From: Kluyvera genomosp. 3
Lineage (GTDB): Bacteria > Pseudomonadota > Gammaproteobacteria > Enterobacterales > Enterobacteriaceae
Length of the DNA stretch: 64,000 nt
Direction of reading: 5' to 3'
Assembly (NCBI GenBank): GCA_002211745.1
Contig: CP022114.1
Location: forward strand, 310,001-374,000
Part shown: positions 50,992 through 64,000 of the stretch, piece by piece
Layout of the letters: the number at the start of each line of letters is the position of its first letter
How positions within the stretch are numbered: the stretch's first letter is position 1
Notes under the pieces: generated by a model
Database searches by the model: none
What the model was told of the DNA's origin: nothing
Seen by the model: the letters and a program-made list of their open reading frames with translations, nothing else
Position numbers and translations under genes: made by a program

Positions 50992-52423
50992 TGCAGGTTT
51001 TACACGTTTGTTCTGAGATGTTCCCGTTATTAAAAACGGGTGGCCTTGCGGATGTTATCGGCGCGCTGCCGGCGGCACAGATTGCCGAAGGGACTGACGC
51101 TCGCGTGCTGTTACCCGCGTTTCCGGATATTCGCCGCGGGATTACGGATGCCAAAGTGGTGACGCGTCGTGATACGTTCGCCGGGCGCATTACGCTGCTG
51201 TTCGGCCACTATAACGGCGTTGGTATTTACCTGATTGATGCGCCGCATCTCTACGATCGCCCTGGGAGCCCGTATCACGACACGCACCTGAACGCCTATC
51301 CCGATAACGTGAAGCGCTTTGCGCTGTTGGGCTGGGTGGGCAGCGAAATGGCCTGCGGTCTGGATCCGTTCTGGCGTCCGGACGTGGTGCATGCCCACGA
51401 CTGGCACGCGGGCCTGGCCCCGGCCTATCTGGCGGCCCGCGGTCGCCCGGCGAAATCGGTGTTCACGGTACATAATCTGGCGTATCAGGGGCTGTTTTAC
51501 AGCCACCATATGGATGAAATCCAACTGCCGGCAGAATACTTCAACATGCACGGGCTGGAATTCCACGGGCAGATTTCGTTCCTGAAAGCGGGGCTGTTCT
51601 TCGCGGATCATATTACCGCCGTCAGCCCAACCTACGCCCGGGAGATTACCGAACCGCAGTTTGCCTACGGTATGGAAGGGCTGCTGCGTCAACGGCATAA
51701 AGAAGGCCGTCTGTCGGGGATTCTCAACGGCGTGGATGACAACGTCTGGAGTCCGGAAAAAGACCTGCTGCTGCCAGCAAGCTATAGCCGCGATACGCTA
51801 GAGAAGAAAGCGGAGAACAAACGGCAGCTCCAGATTGCGATGGGACTGAAGGTCAGCGACACCGCGCCGCTGTTTGCCGTGGTCAGCCGCCTCACCAGCC
51901 AGAAAGGGCTGGATCTGGTGCTGGAAGCCCTACCGGGCCTGCTGGAGCAGGGCGGTCAGTTGGCGCTGCTAGGCGCGGGCGATCCGGTATTGCAGGAAGG
52001 TTTTCTCGCCGCCGCCGCGGAGCATCCGGGCAGGTGGGGGTACAGATTGGCTACCACGAAGCGTTCTCGCACCGCATTATCGGCGGCGCGGATGTCATCC
52101 TGGTGCCAAGCCGCTTTGAGCCATGCGGCTTAACGCAGCTTTACGGTCTGAAGTACGGCACGTTGCCGTTGGTCCGTCGTACCGGCGGTCTGGCGGATAC
52201 CGTGGCGGATAGCTCGCTGGAAAACCTGGCTGACGGTATCGCCAGCGGTTTTGTCTTTGAAGATAGCAACGCCTGGTCGCTGCTCAGAGCCATCCGCCGT
52301 GCTTTCGTATTATGGTCTCGTCCGTCGCTCTGGCGCTATGTACAGCGTCAGGCGATGAACATGGATTTTAGCTGGCAGGTTGCTGCGCACTCTTATCGTG
52401 AGCTTTACCAACGCCTGATCTAA
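50991..52423 (+). CDS. glgA: GlgA, glycogen synthase (frameshift)
   Basis: GT5 enzyme that extends glycogen from ADP-glucose. The N-terminal KTGGL motif (residues 15-19) binds ADP-glucose. The C-terminal GT-B domain includes [18 protein letters not shown] with the catalytic Glu. The break at 52028-52030 ([16 protein letters not shown] needs GGGG). Reconstructed length is 477 residues, as in E. coli. Confidence 0.95.
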
Positions 52424-52440
52424 CTACGGGGATCTGAGTT

Positions 52441-54888
52441 ATGAATGCACCCTTTACGTATGCATCACCGACCCTCAGCGTTGAGGCACTGAAGCACTCT
52501 ATTGCCTATAAGCTGATGTTCATCATCGGGAAAGATCCGGCTATCGCCAACAAACACGAATGGCTGAACGCCACCCTGTTTGCCGTTCGCGATCGTCTGG
52601 TTGAACGCTGGTTGCGCTCGAACCGCGCTCAGCTTTCCCAGGAAACGCGACAGGTTTACTACCTGTCGATGGAGTTTTTGATTGGCCGCACGCTTTCCAA
52701 TGCGCTGTTGTCGTTAGGCCTGTATGACGACGTGAAAAACGCGCTGGAAGGTATGGGGTTAGACCTCGAAGAGCTGATCGACGAAGAGAACGACCCGGGC
52801 CTTGGCAACGGCGGTCTGGGGCGTCTGGCGGCCTGCTTCCTTGACTCGCTGGCGACGCTGGCGCTGCCGGGGCGCGGCTACGGTATTCGCTATGATTACG
52901 GCATGTTTAAGCAGAACATCGTCGACGGTCGTCAGAAAGAGTCGCCGGATTACTGGCTGGAGTACGGTAACCCGTGGGAGTTCCCGCGCCATAACACCCG
53001 CTACAGAGTGCGTTTCGGTGGCCGCGTGCAGATGGAAGGCAAAACCAGCCGCTGGCTGGAGACCGAAGAGATCCTGGCGGTCGCCTACGATCAAATTATC
53101 CCCGGCTACGACACCGACGCGACCAACACGCTGCGTCTGTGGAACGCCCAGGCCAGTAGCGAAATCAACCTGGGTAAATTTAACCAGGGCGATTACTTCG
53201 CCGCGGTGGAGGATAAAAACCACTCGGAGAACGTATCCCGTGTGCTCTACCCGGATGATTCCACCTATTCCGGGCGCGAGCTGCGCCTGCGTCAGGAGTA
53301 CTTCCTGGTCTCCGCGACGGTGCAGGACATTTTAAATCGCCACTACATGTTGCATAAAACCTATGACAACCTGGCGGATAAAATTGCCATTCACCTCAAC
53401 GACACCCATCCGGTGCTGTCGATTCCTGAGCTGATGCGTCTGCTGATTGACGAGCACAAGTTCAGCTGGGACGACGCGTTTAACGTCACCTGTCAGGTCT
53501 TCTCGTACACCAACCACACGCTGATGAGCGAAGCGCTGGAAACCTGGCCGGTGGACATGCTCGGCAAAATTCTGCCGCGTCATTTGCAGATTATCTTCGA
53601 GATTAACGACTACTTCCTGAAGACGCTGCAGGAGCAGTACCCGAACGACACCGCACTGCTGAGCCGCACGTCGATCATCGACGAGTCCAACGGCCGCCGC
53701 GTACGCATGGCGTGGCTGGCGGTGGTGGTGAGTAAGAAGGTCAACGGCGTTTCTGAACTGCACTCGAACCTGATGGTGCAGTCGCTGTTTGCCGACTTCG
53801 CCGCTATCTTCCCGACCCGCTTTACCAACGTCACTAACGGCGTGACCCCGCGCCGCTGGCTGGCGCTGGCGAACCCGGCGCTCTCCGGTGTGTTGGACGA
53901 AAATATCGGCCAGACCTGGCGTTCGGATCTCAGTCAGTTGAGCGAGCTGGAACAGCACATCGATTATCCGAAGGTGAATCAGGCGGTGCAGCACGCCAAG
54001 CTGGAGAACAAAAAGCGCCTCGCGGCGTTTATTGCCCAGAACCTGAACGTGGTGGTGAATCCCCACGCGCTGTTTGACGTGCAGATCAAGCGCATCCACG
54101 AATATAAGCGTCAGCTGATGAACGTGCTGCACGTGATCGCTCGCTACAACCGCATCAAGGCCGATCCGGATGCGAAGTGGGTGCCGCGGGTGAATATCTT
54201 CGCCGGTAAAGCGGCGTCTGCCTACTACATGGCGAAGCACATCATTCACCTGATCAACGACGTGGCGGACGTGATCAACAACGATCCGCAGATTGGCGAT
54301 AAGCTCAAGGTGGTGTTTATCCCGAACTACAGCGTGAGCCTGGCGCAGATGATCATTCCGGCGGCCGATCTTTCCGAGCAGATTTCGCTGGCGGGGACGG
54401 AAGCCTCCGGCACCAGTAACATGAAGTTTGCGCTCAACGGTGCGTTAACCATCGGTACGCTGGACGGCGCTAACGTGGAGATGCAGGAGCACGTTGGGGC
54501 GGATAACTTCTTTATCTTTGGCAACACGGCTGAAGAGGTGGAGGCGCTGCGCCGCAAAGGCTACAGCCCGCGCGACTTCTACGAGCAGGATGAAGAGCTA
54601 CGCCAGGTGCTGACGCAAATCGCCACCGGCGTGTTCAGCCCGAGCGAGCCGGGCCGCTACCGCGACCTGGTGGATTCGCTGATTAACTTCGGCGACCACT
54701 ATCAGGTGCTGGCCGACTTCCGCAGCTATGTGGACTGTCAGGACAGGGTCGATGAGCTGTATCAGGAGCCGGAGCAGTGGACCACCAAAGCGATGCACAA
54801 CATCGCCAACATGGGCTACTTCTCCTCTGACCGCACGATCAAAGAGTATGCCGAGCATATCTGGTATATCGAACCGGTGAGGCTGTAA
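52441..54888 (+). CDS. glgP: GlgP, glycogen phosphorylase
   Basis: 815 residues, intact despite its length. GT35 phosphorylase releasing glucose-1-phosphate from glycogen ends. The PLP-binding Lys lies in [36 protein letters not shown] and [17 protein letters not shown] are family hallmarks. Shares this fold with malP at the end of the window. Last gene of the glg operon, followed by a bidirectional terminator. Confidence 0.97.
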   Translation: MNAPFTYASPTLSVEALKHSIAYKLMFIIGKDPAIANKHEWLNATLFAVRDRLVERWLRSNRAQLSQETRQVYYLSMEFLIGRTLSNALLSLGLYDDVKNALEGMGLDLEELIDEENDPGLGNGGLGRLAACFLDSLATLALPGRGYGIRYDYGMFKQNIVDGRQKESPDYWLEYGNPWEFPRHNTRYRVRFGGRVQMEGKTSRWLETEEILAVAYDQIIPGYDTDATNTLRLWNAQASSEINLGKFNQGDYFAAVEDKNHSENVSRVLYPDDSTYSGRELRLRQEYFLVSATVQDILNRHYMLHKTYDNLADKIAIHLNDTHPVLSIPELMRLLIDEHKFSWDDAFNVTCQVFSYTNHTLMSEALETWPVDMLGKILPRHLQIIFEINDYFLKTLQEQYPNDTALLSRTSIIDESNGRRVRMAWLAVVVSKKVNGVSELHSNLMVQSLFADFAAIFPTRFTNVTNGVTPRRWLALANPALSGVLDENIGQTWRSDLSQLSELEQHIDYPKVNQAVQHAKLENKKRLAAFIAQNLNVVVNPHALFDVQIKRIHEYKRQLMNVLHVIARYNRIKADPDAKWVPRVNIFAGKAASAYYMAKHIIHLINDVADVINNDPQIGDKLKVVFIPNYSVSLAQMIIPAADLSEQISLAGTEASGTSNMKFALNGALTIGTLDGANVEMQEHVGADNFFIFGNTAEEVEALRRKGYSPRDFYEQDEELRQVLTQIATGVFSPSEPGRYRDLVDSLINFGDHYQVLADFRSYVDCQDRVDELYQEPEQWTTKAMHNIANMGYFSSDRTIKEYAEHIWYIEPVRL

Positions 54889-54893
54889 ACGTC

Positions 54894-54925
54894 AAACGGG
54901 GCCAATTGGCCCCGTTTCTTTTTCC
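54894..54925. terminator. Bidirectional terminator between glgP and glpD
   Basis: Perfect 10-bp stem AAACGGGGCC / GGCCCCGTTT with loop AATT, followed by TTTCTTTTT on the plus strand and flanked by AAA for the minus strand; serves the convergent glgP and glpD. Confidence 0.9.
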
Positions 54926-54933
54926 CTGCTCGC

Positions 54934-56441
54934 TTACGACGCCAGCGACAATTCAGGCTTTCCCAGCGTTTTCACCAGCCATGCGCTAATCCGTGACTGC
55001 TGCTCGGCGTTCAGCCACATTCCCTGCTTAGTACGACGCCAGATAGCATCGTCGAGGCGACGCACCCACTCATGTTCGACCAGGTAACGCAGCTCCGCTT
55101 CGTAAAACTCATGGCCGAAATCTTCACCCAGCCCGGTAATATCCTTCGCATCGCCAATAATCAGCTCGCTGTTGCTGCCGTAGGTGCGGGCGAAATGGCG
55201 GGCCAGTGATTCGCTGATAAACGGATAGCGGCGGCGCAGCTTCGCCGCGTAGTCGTCACGATCGCTGCCAATCTCACCGCCCGGCAGCACCGCGCCTTTG
55301 GTCCAGGCCGGGCCAATGCCCTGATAGTATGGGGCCAGTTTCTCGAGCGCGTGTTCTGCCAGCTTGCGGTAGGTGGTGAGCTTGCCGCCAAACACCGACA
55401 GCAGCGGCGCTTTGCCGTGGTCGTCATGGATATCCAGCGTATAGTCGCGGGTGATCGCCTGCGGAGAATCCGACTCGTCGTCACACAGTGGGCGCACGCC
55501 GGAGTAGGTCCAGACGATATCTTCACGGGCGAGCTGTTTCTTAAAGTGCCCGTTGTAGACTTTCAGCAGATAGCTAATCTCGCTTTCGTCGATTTCGACG
55601 TTTTTCGGATCGCCGTGGTACTCCACGTCGGTAGTGCCAATAATTGAGAATTCGTCCATCCACGGGATCACAAACACGATGCGCTTATCTTCGTTTTGCA
55701 GAATGTAGGCTTGCTTCTGGTTGTGCACGCGGGGCACCACAATATGACTGCCCTTGATCAGGCGGATGCCGTATGGCGAAGGCAGATGCATCCCGTCGTC
55801 AAAGAATTGTTTGACCCACGGACCGGTGGCATTCACCAGGCCGCGCGCCTGCCAGCGGAATTTTTCGCCGCTGTCGATATCTTCCGCTTCCACCACCCAC
55901 AGGCCGTTTTCGCGTTTAGCTGAGATTGCGCGAGTACGGGTTCGGACTTCACCGCCTTTTTTTACCACCATTTGCGCGTTAGCCAGTACCAGACGAGCAT
56001 CATCGACCCAGCAGTCGGAATATTCGAAACCGCGCACGATTTCCGGCTTCAGGACCGATTCTGCGCCAAAACGCAAACCGGTAGAAGCGGGCAGGCTGGT
56101 GCGCTTACCCAGGTGATCGTACATAAACAGACCGGTACGGATCATCCATGCCGGGCGTAGATGCGGGCGGTGCGGCAGACGAAAACGCATCGGAATGGCG
56201 ATGTGCGGGGCCATTTTCAGCAGTACTTCACGCTCGGCCAGCGCTTCGCTGACCAGACGGAATTCGTAGTGTTCAAGGTAGCGCAGGCCGCCATGGATCA
56301 GTTTCGAGCTGGCGCTCGACGTGGCGCAGGCCAGATCTCTGGCTTCCAGCATCAGCACGGATAATCCGCGCCCGCTGCGTCAGCCGCAATGCCCGCACCG
56401 TTGATACCGCCACCTATCACAATCAGATCTTTGGTTTCCAT
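54934..56441 (-). CDS. glpD: GlpD, aerobic glycerol-3-phosphate dehydrogenase (frameshift)
   Basis: FAD-dependent membrane-associated enzyme that oxidises glycerol-3-phosphate to DHAP and feeds electrons to ubiquinone. FAD-binding motif DLIVIGGGINGAGIAADAAGR at the N-terminus, then CATSSASSKLIHGGLRYLEHY and GGKLTTYRKLAEHA. The break at plus-strand 56371-56373 (DAAGRGLSVLMLEARD needs GGGG) separates the first ~25 residues. Reconstructed length is 502 residues. GlpR operators lie upstream. Confidence 0.95.
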
Positions 56442-56456
56442 TATTGCTACCTCAGG

Positions 56457-56496
56457 GACTTTCGTTATAGCTCATTAATGTTCGATATCGCTCATA
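56457..56496. promoter_or_regulatory. GlpR operators in the glpD-glpE intergenic region
   Basis: AATGTTCGATATCGCTCATA (56477-56496) is a strong match to the GlpR operator (ATGTTCG...CGAACAT). The adjoining TTTCGTTATAGCTCATTA at ~56459-56476 looks like a second, weaker copy. Both sit just upstream of glpD and would give glycerol-3-phosphate induction. Confidence 0.75.
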
Positions 56497-56645
56497 ATAG
56501 CAAGTAAACGCGCTTTTGGTAACATTGAAAAAACATTTTAGAGTGATGTGCATAACATATTGGCGTTTACGTGGCCTGAGGACGTACACTTGGCGGTAAA
56601 ATATCGCCAGCAAGACAATACCTGCCATAAAGATAAGAGAGCACC

Positions 56646-56974
56646 ATGGAACAGTTTGAATGTATTAACGTAGAACAGGCGCACCAAAAGCTGCAGCAAA
56701 GCACCGCTGTGCTGGTGGATATTCGCGACCCGCAGAGCTTTGCGATGGGCCATACCCAGGCGCGTTTCATCTGACTAACGACACGCTGGGCGCGTTTATG
56801 CGTGATAACGATTTTGAAACGCCGGTGATGGTGATGTGCTATCACGGCAACAGCAGCAAAGGTGCGGCGCAGTACCTGTTGCAGCAGGGTTATGACCAGG
56901 TCTACAGCGTCGACGGCGGCTTTGATGCCTGGCACCGTCACTTCCCCGCTGAGGTGGAGCACGCGGCTTTCTAA
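56646..56974 (+). CDS. glpE: GlpE, thiosulfate:cyanide sulfurtransferase (frameshift)
   Basis: Single-domain rhodanese with catalytic Cys65 in [18 protein letters not shown] and the N-terminal [15 protein letters not shown]. Transfers sulfane sulfur from thiosulfate to thiol acceptors. The break at 56759-56760 ([13 protein letters not shown] needs GGG). Reconstructed length is 109 residues. First gene of glpEGR, divergent from glpD. Confidence 0.94.
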
Positions 56975-57101
56975 GACGGCTGCGTTCGCCCATTCCTGAT
57001 ACCGCCTGCTGTCAGGCGGTCATTGCGCGCCTTTGCAACGTATCTGTCAGAGTTTGGGTATATACTGTCCCCTTTTGTGTGGAATAGAAGCGACCTGCTG
57101 A

Positions 57102-57932
57102 ATGTTGATGATCACCTCTTTTACCAACCCGCGCGTGGCCCAGGCCTTTGTTGACTATATGGCGACGCAGGGGGTTATTCTGACTATCCAGCAGCATACG
57201 CGCAGCGATGTCTGGCTTTCTGATGAAGCGCAGGAGGCCCGCGTGCGCGACGAGCTGGAGCGCTTTCTTGAGAACCCGGCCGATCCGCGCTACCTGGCGG
57301 CGAGCTGGCAGTCCGGCCAGACCAACAGCGGCCTGCACTATCGTCGTTTCCCTTTTCTTGCCACGCTGAAAGACGGTGCTGGCCCGGTAACGATGAGCAT
57401 CATGGCGGTCTGCATTCTGGTCTTTATTCTGATGAGCGTCATCGGCGATCAGCCGGTCATGATTTGGCTCGCCTGGCCGTACGACGATTCGCTGAAATTT
57501 GAAGTCTGGCGCTATTTTACCCACGCATTCATGCATTTCTCGTTCGTTCATATCCTCTTTAACCTGCTATGGTGGTGGTACCTTGGCGGCGCGATAGAGA
57601 AACGCATTGGCAGCGGCAAACTGGTGGTGATTACCGTTATCAGCGCGCTGCTGAGCGGCTTTATTCAGCATCAGTTTAGCGGTCCGTGGTTTGGCGGCCT
57701 TTCCGGTGTGGTTTATGCCTTGATGGGCTACGCCTGGCTGCGCGGTGAGCGCGACCCGCAGAGCGGTATCTTCCTGCCGCGCGGGCTGATTATGTTCTCA
57801 TTGGTCTGGCTGGTTGCCGGGTGGTTCAACGTTTTTGGGATGTCGATTGCGAACGGCGCGCACGTCACCGGGCTGGTGATTGGTCTGGCTATGGCCTTCG
57901 TCGATACGCTTAATGTGCGAAAGCGAGCATAA
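57102..57932 (+). CDS. glpG: GlpG, rhomboid intramembrane serine protease
   Basis: 276 residues, intact. N-terminal cytoplasmic domain (~1-90), then six helices. The catalytic dyad is Ser201 in [12 protein letters not shown] and His254 in [14 protein letters not shown]-like [20 protein letters not shown] is the family loop. Cleaves helix-destabilised membrane proteins, including orphan respiratory subunits in E. coli. Confidence 0.97.
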   Translation: MLMITSFTNPRVAQAFVDYMATQGVILTIQQHTRSDVWLSDEAQEARVRDELERFLENPADPRYLAASWQSGQTNSGLHYRRFPFLATLKDGAGPVTMSIMAVCILVFILMSVIGDQPVMIWLAWPYDDSLKFEVWRYFTHAFMHFSFVHILFNLLWWWYLGGAIEKRIGSGKLVVITVISALLSGFIQHQFSGPWFGGLSGVVYALMGYAWLRGERDPQSGIFLPRGLIMFSLVWLVAGWFNVFGMSIANGAHVTGLVIGLAMAFVDTLNVRKRA

Positions 57933-57949
57933 TTTTCCAGGGATTCATC

Positions 57950-58706
57950 ATGAAACAAACACAACGTCATGACGCGATAATCGAACTGGTCAAACTCCAG
58001 GGCTATGTCAGTACGGAAGAGCTGGTGGAGCACTTTTCCGTCAGCCCCAGACCATTCGTCGCGATTTGAATGACCTTGCGGAACAGAAAAAAATCTTGCG
58101 TCATCACGGCGGCGCGGCGCTGCCGTCGAGCTCGGTCAACGCCTCATGGCACGATAGAAAAGCGACGCAAACGGCTGAGAAAGAGCGTATCGCACAGAAG
58201 GTGGCAAGCCAGATCCCGAACGGCTCGGCGCTGTTTATCGACATCGGTACGACCCGGAAGCGGTGGCCCACGCGCTGCTTAATCACAGCGACCTGCGCAT
58301 CGTGACCAACAACCTTAACGTGGCTAACACGTTGATGGTGAAAGAAGATTTTCGCATTATTCTGGCTGGCGGTGAGCTGCGAAGCCGCGATGGCGGTATC
58401 ATCGGCGAGGCGACGCTGGACTTCATCTCCCAGTTCCGCCTCGACTTCGGCATTCTGGGCATCAGCGGTATCGACAGCGACGGTTCGCTGCTGGAGTTTG
58501 ACTATCACGAGGTGCGCACCAAACGCGCGATTATCGACAACTCCCGCCACGTCATTCTGGTTGTCGACCATTCGAAATTTGGCCGTAACGCAATGGTCAA
58601 TATGGGCAGTATCAGCATGGTGGATGCGGTATACACCGACGTGCTACCGCCGCCGGGCGTGATGCAGGTGATTGCCGAAAATGAGGTGCAGCTGGAGCTG
58701 TGCTAA
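57950..58706 (+). CDS. glpR: GlpR, DeoR-family repressor of the glycerol-3-phosphate regulon (two frameshifts)
   Basis: N-terminal DeoR helix-turn-helix (QRHDAIIELVKLQGYVSTEELVEHFSVSPQTIRRDL), then a sugar-phosphate-binding domain. Represses glpD, glpFK, glpTQ and glpACB until glycerol-3-phosphate binds. The first break (58044-58047, SPQTIRRDL needs CCCCC) is in the recognition helix. The second (58253-58255) is at DIGTTPEAVAHALL. Reconstructed length is 252 residues. The same region is known to be mutated in some laboratory E. coli, but here both changes fit the general error pattern. Confidence 0.93.
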
Positions 58707-58707
58707 G

Positions 58708-58733
58708 GCCTGATAAGCTTCGCGCTATCAGGC
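58708..58733. repeat. REP-like palindrome after glpR
   Basis: GCCTGATA / TATCAGGC inverted repeat with a 10-nt GC-rich loop, immediately after the glpR stop between convergent genes; resembles a half REP unit. Confidence 0.55.
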
Positions 58734-58742
58734 GGTGGTCAG

Positions 58743-58776
58743 AAAGGAGAAACGTAAACCGTTTCTCCTTTTTTTA

Positions 58777-58777
<1 letters not shown>
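58743..58777. terminator. Bidirectional terminator between glpR and malT
   Basis: AAAGGAGAAACG / CGTTTCTCCTTT inverted repeat (12 bp, 5-nt loop) followed by a T tract on the plus strand, with the AAA side giving T's for the minus-strand malT transcript. Confidence 0.88.
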
Positions 58778-61487
<2,710 letters not shown>

Positions 61488-61604
61488 TCACTTCACTGTG
61501 AGGATTGGAAAACGAGATTTTTTTTGCGCTTCGTAATTAATCCCTACAAAGGTCGGTCAAATGCCTATGTATTGCAAGTTATGTCCCGTTTTGATGTCTG
61601 CTAA

Positions 61605-61620
61605 TTTGCGATATGTCACA
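61605..61620 (-). promoter_or_regulatory. Candidate CRP site of malT
   Basis: TTTGC-GATATG-TCACA has a perfect right half of the CRP consensus, ~125 bp upstream of malT. CRP is the known activator of malT. Confidence 0.5.
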
Positions 61621-61998
61621 AATTCTTTAATTTAATACCATCCACGTAGAACGGCGCGCAGAGCGCGGAAATGCGGGCTTTTATAACCTATTGTGGTTAC
61701 AAGTGAAAATAAACTTTAAGCACCTATGGAATAAAGAGCGTTTAAAGATATGTCAGCTCACGTAATTTTCCGTAGAAACAATACGTATTAATTTGTTGCT
61801 TATTTTCGCAAGGGGATTGTTTCCTTATTTACATATTTACTGCGAAACAGTATTTCATTTTATGAGCTGGTGCGAAGATCTCACGGGCATAATCCCAGAG
61901 ACTGAATTCTGAAAAAAGGACGTGCTGAACCGGCTGAAAAACGCGCAAAACTGCCGCCAGTCGCTAACGTTATAGTGGCGGCGATCACACTTTTCGCT

Positions 61999-62041
61999 CA
62001 TCCCTGCGACTCCTCCCCGCCTAATCCTGGACAGGATGAGG
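61999..62041 (+). promoter_or_regulatory. MalT boxes of the malP promoter
   Basis: Three sequences fit the MalT box GGGGA(T/G)GAGG: GGGATGA on the minus strand (61999-62005), GGGGAGGA on the minus strand (~62011-62018) and GGATGAGG on the plus strand (62034-62041), ~65-105 bp before the malP start. Arrangement as in the E. coli malPQ promoter. Confidence 0.65.
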
Positions 62042-62104
62042 AAGTCGCGCATTCAGCCAGGCAAACTACCGCTAACGTTTATGTAAAAAGGATTCGATTT
62101 CACT

Positions 62105-64000
62105 ATGTCACAGCCTACTTTTAATCACGATTCATTCCAGGCTGCCCTGACGCGTCAGTGGCAGCGTTTTGGCCTGCAGGCCGCTTCCGAAATGACGTCT
62201 CATCAGTGGTGGCAGGCTGTGAGCGGCGCGCTGGCTGAACAGCTGTCGGCGCAGCCGGTAGCGAAGCCTGCAAAAGATCAGCGTCACGTGAACTACATCT
62301 CCATGGAGTTCCTGATTGGCCGCCTGACCGGCAACAACCTGCTCAACCTCGGCTGGTATGAAGGGGTGAGTGAAGCGCTGAAGGGCTACAACATTAACCT
62401 GACTGACCTGCTGGAAGAAGAGACTGACCCGGCGCTGGGCAACGGTGGTTTGGGTCGTCTGGCGGCGTGCTTCCTCGACTCAATGGCGACCGTTGGCCAG
62501 TCCGCCACCGGCTATGGTCTGAACTACCAGTACGGTCTGTTCCGCCAGTCGTTTGCCGATGGCCAGCAGATGGAAGCGCCGGATGACTGGCAGCGCGGTA
62601 GCTACCCGTGGTTCCGCCACAACGCTGCGCTGGATGTGCAGGTGGGCATTGGCGGTAAAGTGGTCAAAGGCGAATGGCAGCCTGCCTTCACGATTACCGG
62701 TGAAGCCTGGGATCTGCCGGTGCTGGGCTATCGTAACGGCGTCGCGCAGCCGCTGCGCCTGTGGCAGGCGAAACATGCGCACCCGTTCAACCTGACCAAA
62801 TTCAACGACGGCGATTTCCTGCGCGCTGAGCAGCAGGGCATTGACGCTGAAAAACTGACGAAAGTGCTCTACCCGAACGACAACCATACCGCAGGTAAAA
62901 AACTGCGCCTGATGCAGCAGTACTTCCAGTGCGCCTGCTCGGTGGCCGATATTCTGCGTCGCCACCATCTGGCGGGCCGTAAGCTGCACGAGCTGGCCGA
63001 TTTCGAAGTCATCCAGTTGAACGATACTCACCCGACCATCGCCATTCCGGAACTGCTGCGCGTGCTGATTGACGAGCACCAGCTGAGCTGGGATGACGCC
63101 TGGGCTATTACCAGCAAAACCTTCGCCTACACCAACCACACCCTGATGCCAGAAGCGCTGGAGTGCTGGGATGAGAAGCTGGTGAAAGCGCTGCTGCCGC
63201 GTCACATGCAGATCATCAAAGAGATTAACGACCGCTTTAAGAAGCTGGTTGATGCCACCTGGCCGGGCGATGAAGCCGTATGGGCGAAGCTGGCCGTGGT
63301 GCACAACAAGCAGGTACGCATGGCGAACATGTGCGTGGTGAGCGGCTTTGCGGTTAACGGCGTGGCGGCGCTGCACTCTGACCTGGTGGTGAAGGATCTG
63401 TTCCCGGAATACCATCAGCTGTGGCCGACCCGTTTCCACAACGTCACCAACGGCATCACGCCGCGTCGCTGGATCAAACAGTGCAACCCGGCTCTGGCCG
63501 CGTTGCTGGATAAATCGCTGAAAAAAGAGTGGGCTAACGATCTCGACCAGTTGATCAATCTGGAAAAATACGCCGACGATGCGAAGTTCCGTCAGCAGTA
63601 TCGTGACATCAAGCTGGCGAACAAAGAGCGCCTGGTGAAATTCATCAAGGCCCGTACCGGGATTGAGATTTCAAGCAACGCGATTTTTGATATTCAAATC
63701 AAACGGCTGCACGAATACAAACGTCAGCACCTGAACCTGCTGCACATTCTGGCGCTGTACAAAGAGATTCGCGAAAACCCGCAGGCTGACCGCGTACCGC
63801 GCGTGTTCCTGTTCGGGCGAAAGCGGCACCGGGCTACTACCTGGCGAAGAATATTATCTTTGCGATCAACAAAGTGGCTGAGGCGATCAATAACGATCCG
63901 CAGGTGGGCGATAAGCTGAAAGTGGTCTTCCTGCCGGATTACTGCGTGTCGGCGGCAGAGATGCTGATTCCGGCGGCGGACGTTTCTGAGCAGATTTCCA
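62105..64000 (+). CDS. malP: MalP, maltodextrin phosphorylase, 5' part (cut by window end; frameshift)
   Basis: GT35 phosphorylase paralogous to GlgP, releasing glucose-1-phosphate from maltodextrins. Starts [19 protein letters not shown]; family motifs [20 protein letters not shown] and [20 protein letters not shown] are visible. The break at 63815-63817 ([18 protein letters not shown] needs GGGG). About 632 residues lie in the window; the PLP-binding Lys region lies just beyond it. Activated by MalT from the upstream boxes. Confidence 0.95.

Overview
The window is a 64 kb piece of enterobacterial chromosome. Gene order, gene lengths and protein sequences follow the Escherichia coli block yhhS-dcrB-yhhQ-tusA-zntA-yhhN-yhhM-yhhL-rsmD-ftsYEX-rpoH-liv-ugp-yhhA-ggt-yhhY-ryhB-yhhX-yhhW-gntRKU-yhgN-asd-glgBXCAP-glpD-glpEGR-malT-malP almost gene for gene. 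Differences from E. coli point to a Klebsiella/Enterobacter-like relative: an arn (polymyxin resistance) operon next to yhhS, a periplasmic nucleotidase between tusA and zntA, a PuuE/GabT-like aminotransferase after rpoH, and a phd-doc module between livF and ugpB. I do not commit to a genus.

Layout: 1-5378, 3' part of the arn operon (lipid A L-Ara4N modification). 5458-10470, MFS transporter, DcrB lipoprotein, queuosine-precursor transporter, TusA and a nucleotidase. 10518-14089, zntA with its ZntR promoter, then a solo IS200/IS605-type element carrying only tnpB and a presumptive omega RNA. 14086-20677, yhhN/M/L, rsmD, ftsYEX (protein targeting and division) and rpoH (sigma 32). 20863-29256, aminotransferase and the high-affinity branched-chain amino acid importer (livJ, livK, livHMGF) with panM. 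29389-29975, Phd/Doc toxin-antitoxin. 30207-35208, ugpBAECQ glycerol-3-phosphate diester uptake and hydrolysis. 35205-43872, yhhA, ggt, yhhY, the small RNA RyhB, yhhX, yhhW, the gluconate genes gntR and gntKU, and yhgN. 44103-45208, asd. 45459-54888, glycogen operon glgBXCAP. 54934-58706, glpD and divergent glpEGR. 58777-64000, malT and divergent malP (cut by the window end).

The dominant oddity is sequence quality. About 40 of the 58 protein genes are interrupted by single-base frameshifts. I traced about 66 events. Every one is restored by adding back a single G or C, nearly always in a run of identical G/C bases (about one event per kb). After adding the bases back, each protein regains the length and conserved sequence expected of its family. 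No compensating insertions and no A/T-run errors were found. Because essential genes such as asd are hit, I read these as base-calling deletions, not pseudogenes. Coordinates given for such genes are the reconstructed spans. The most interesting biology is the solo TnpB element. Its right end abuts yhhN and supplies that gene's stop codon, and its presumptive guide would read into the yhhN 3' end. Also notable are the Phd/Doc pair, the 42-bp repeats in ftsY, and a GC-rich interspersed palindrome family, one copy of which lies inside the ugp operon.
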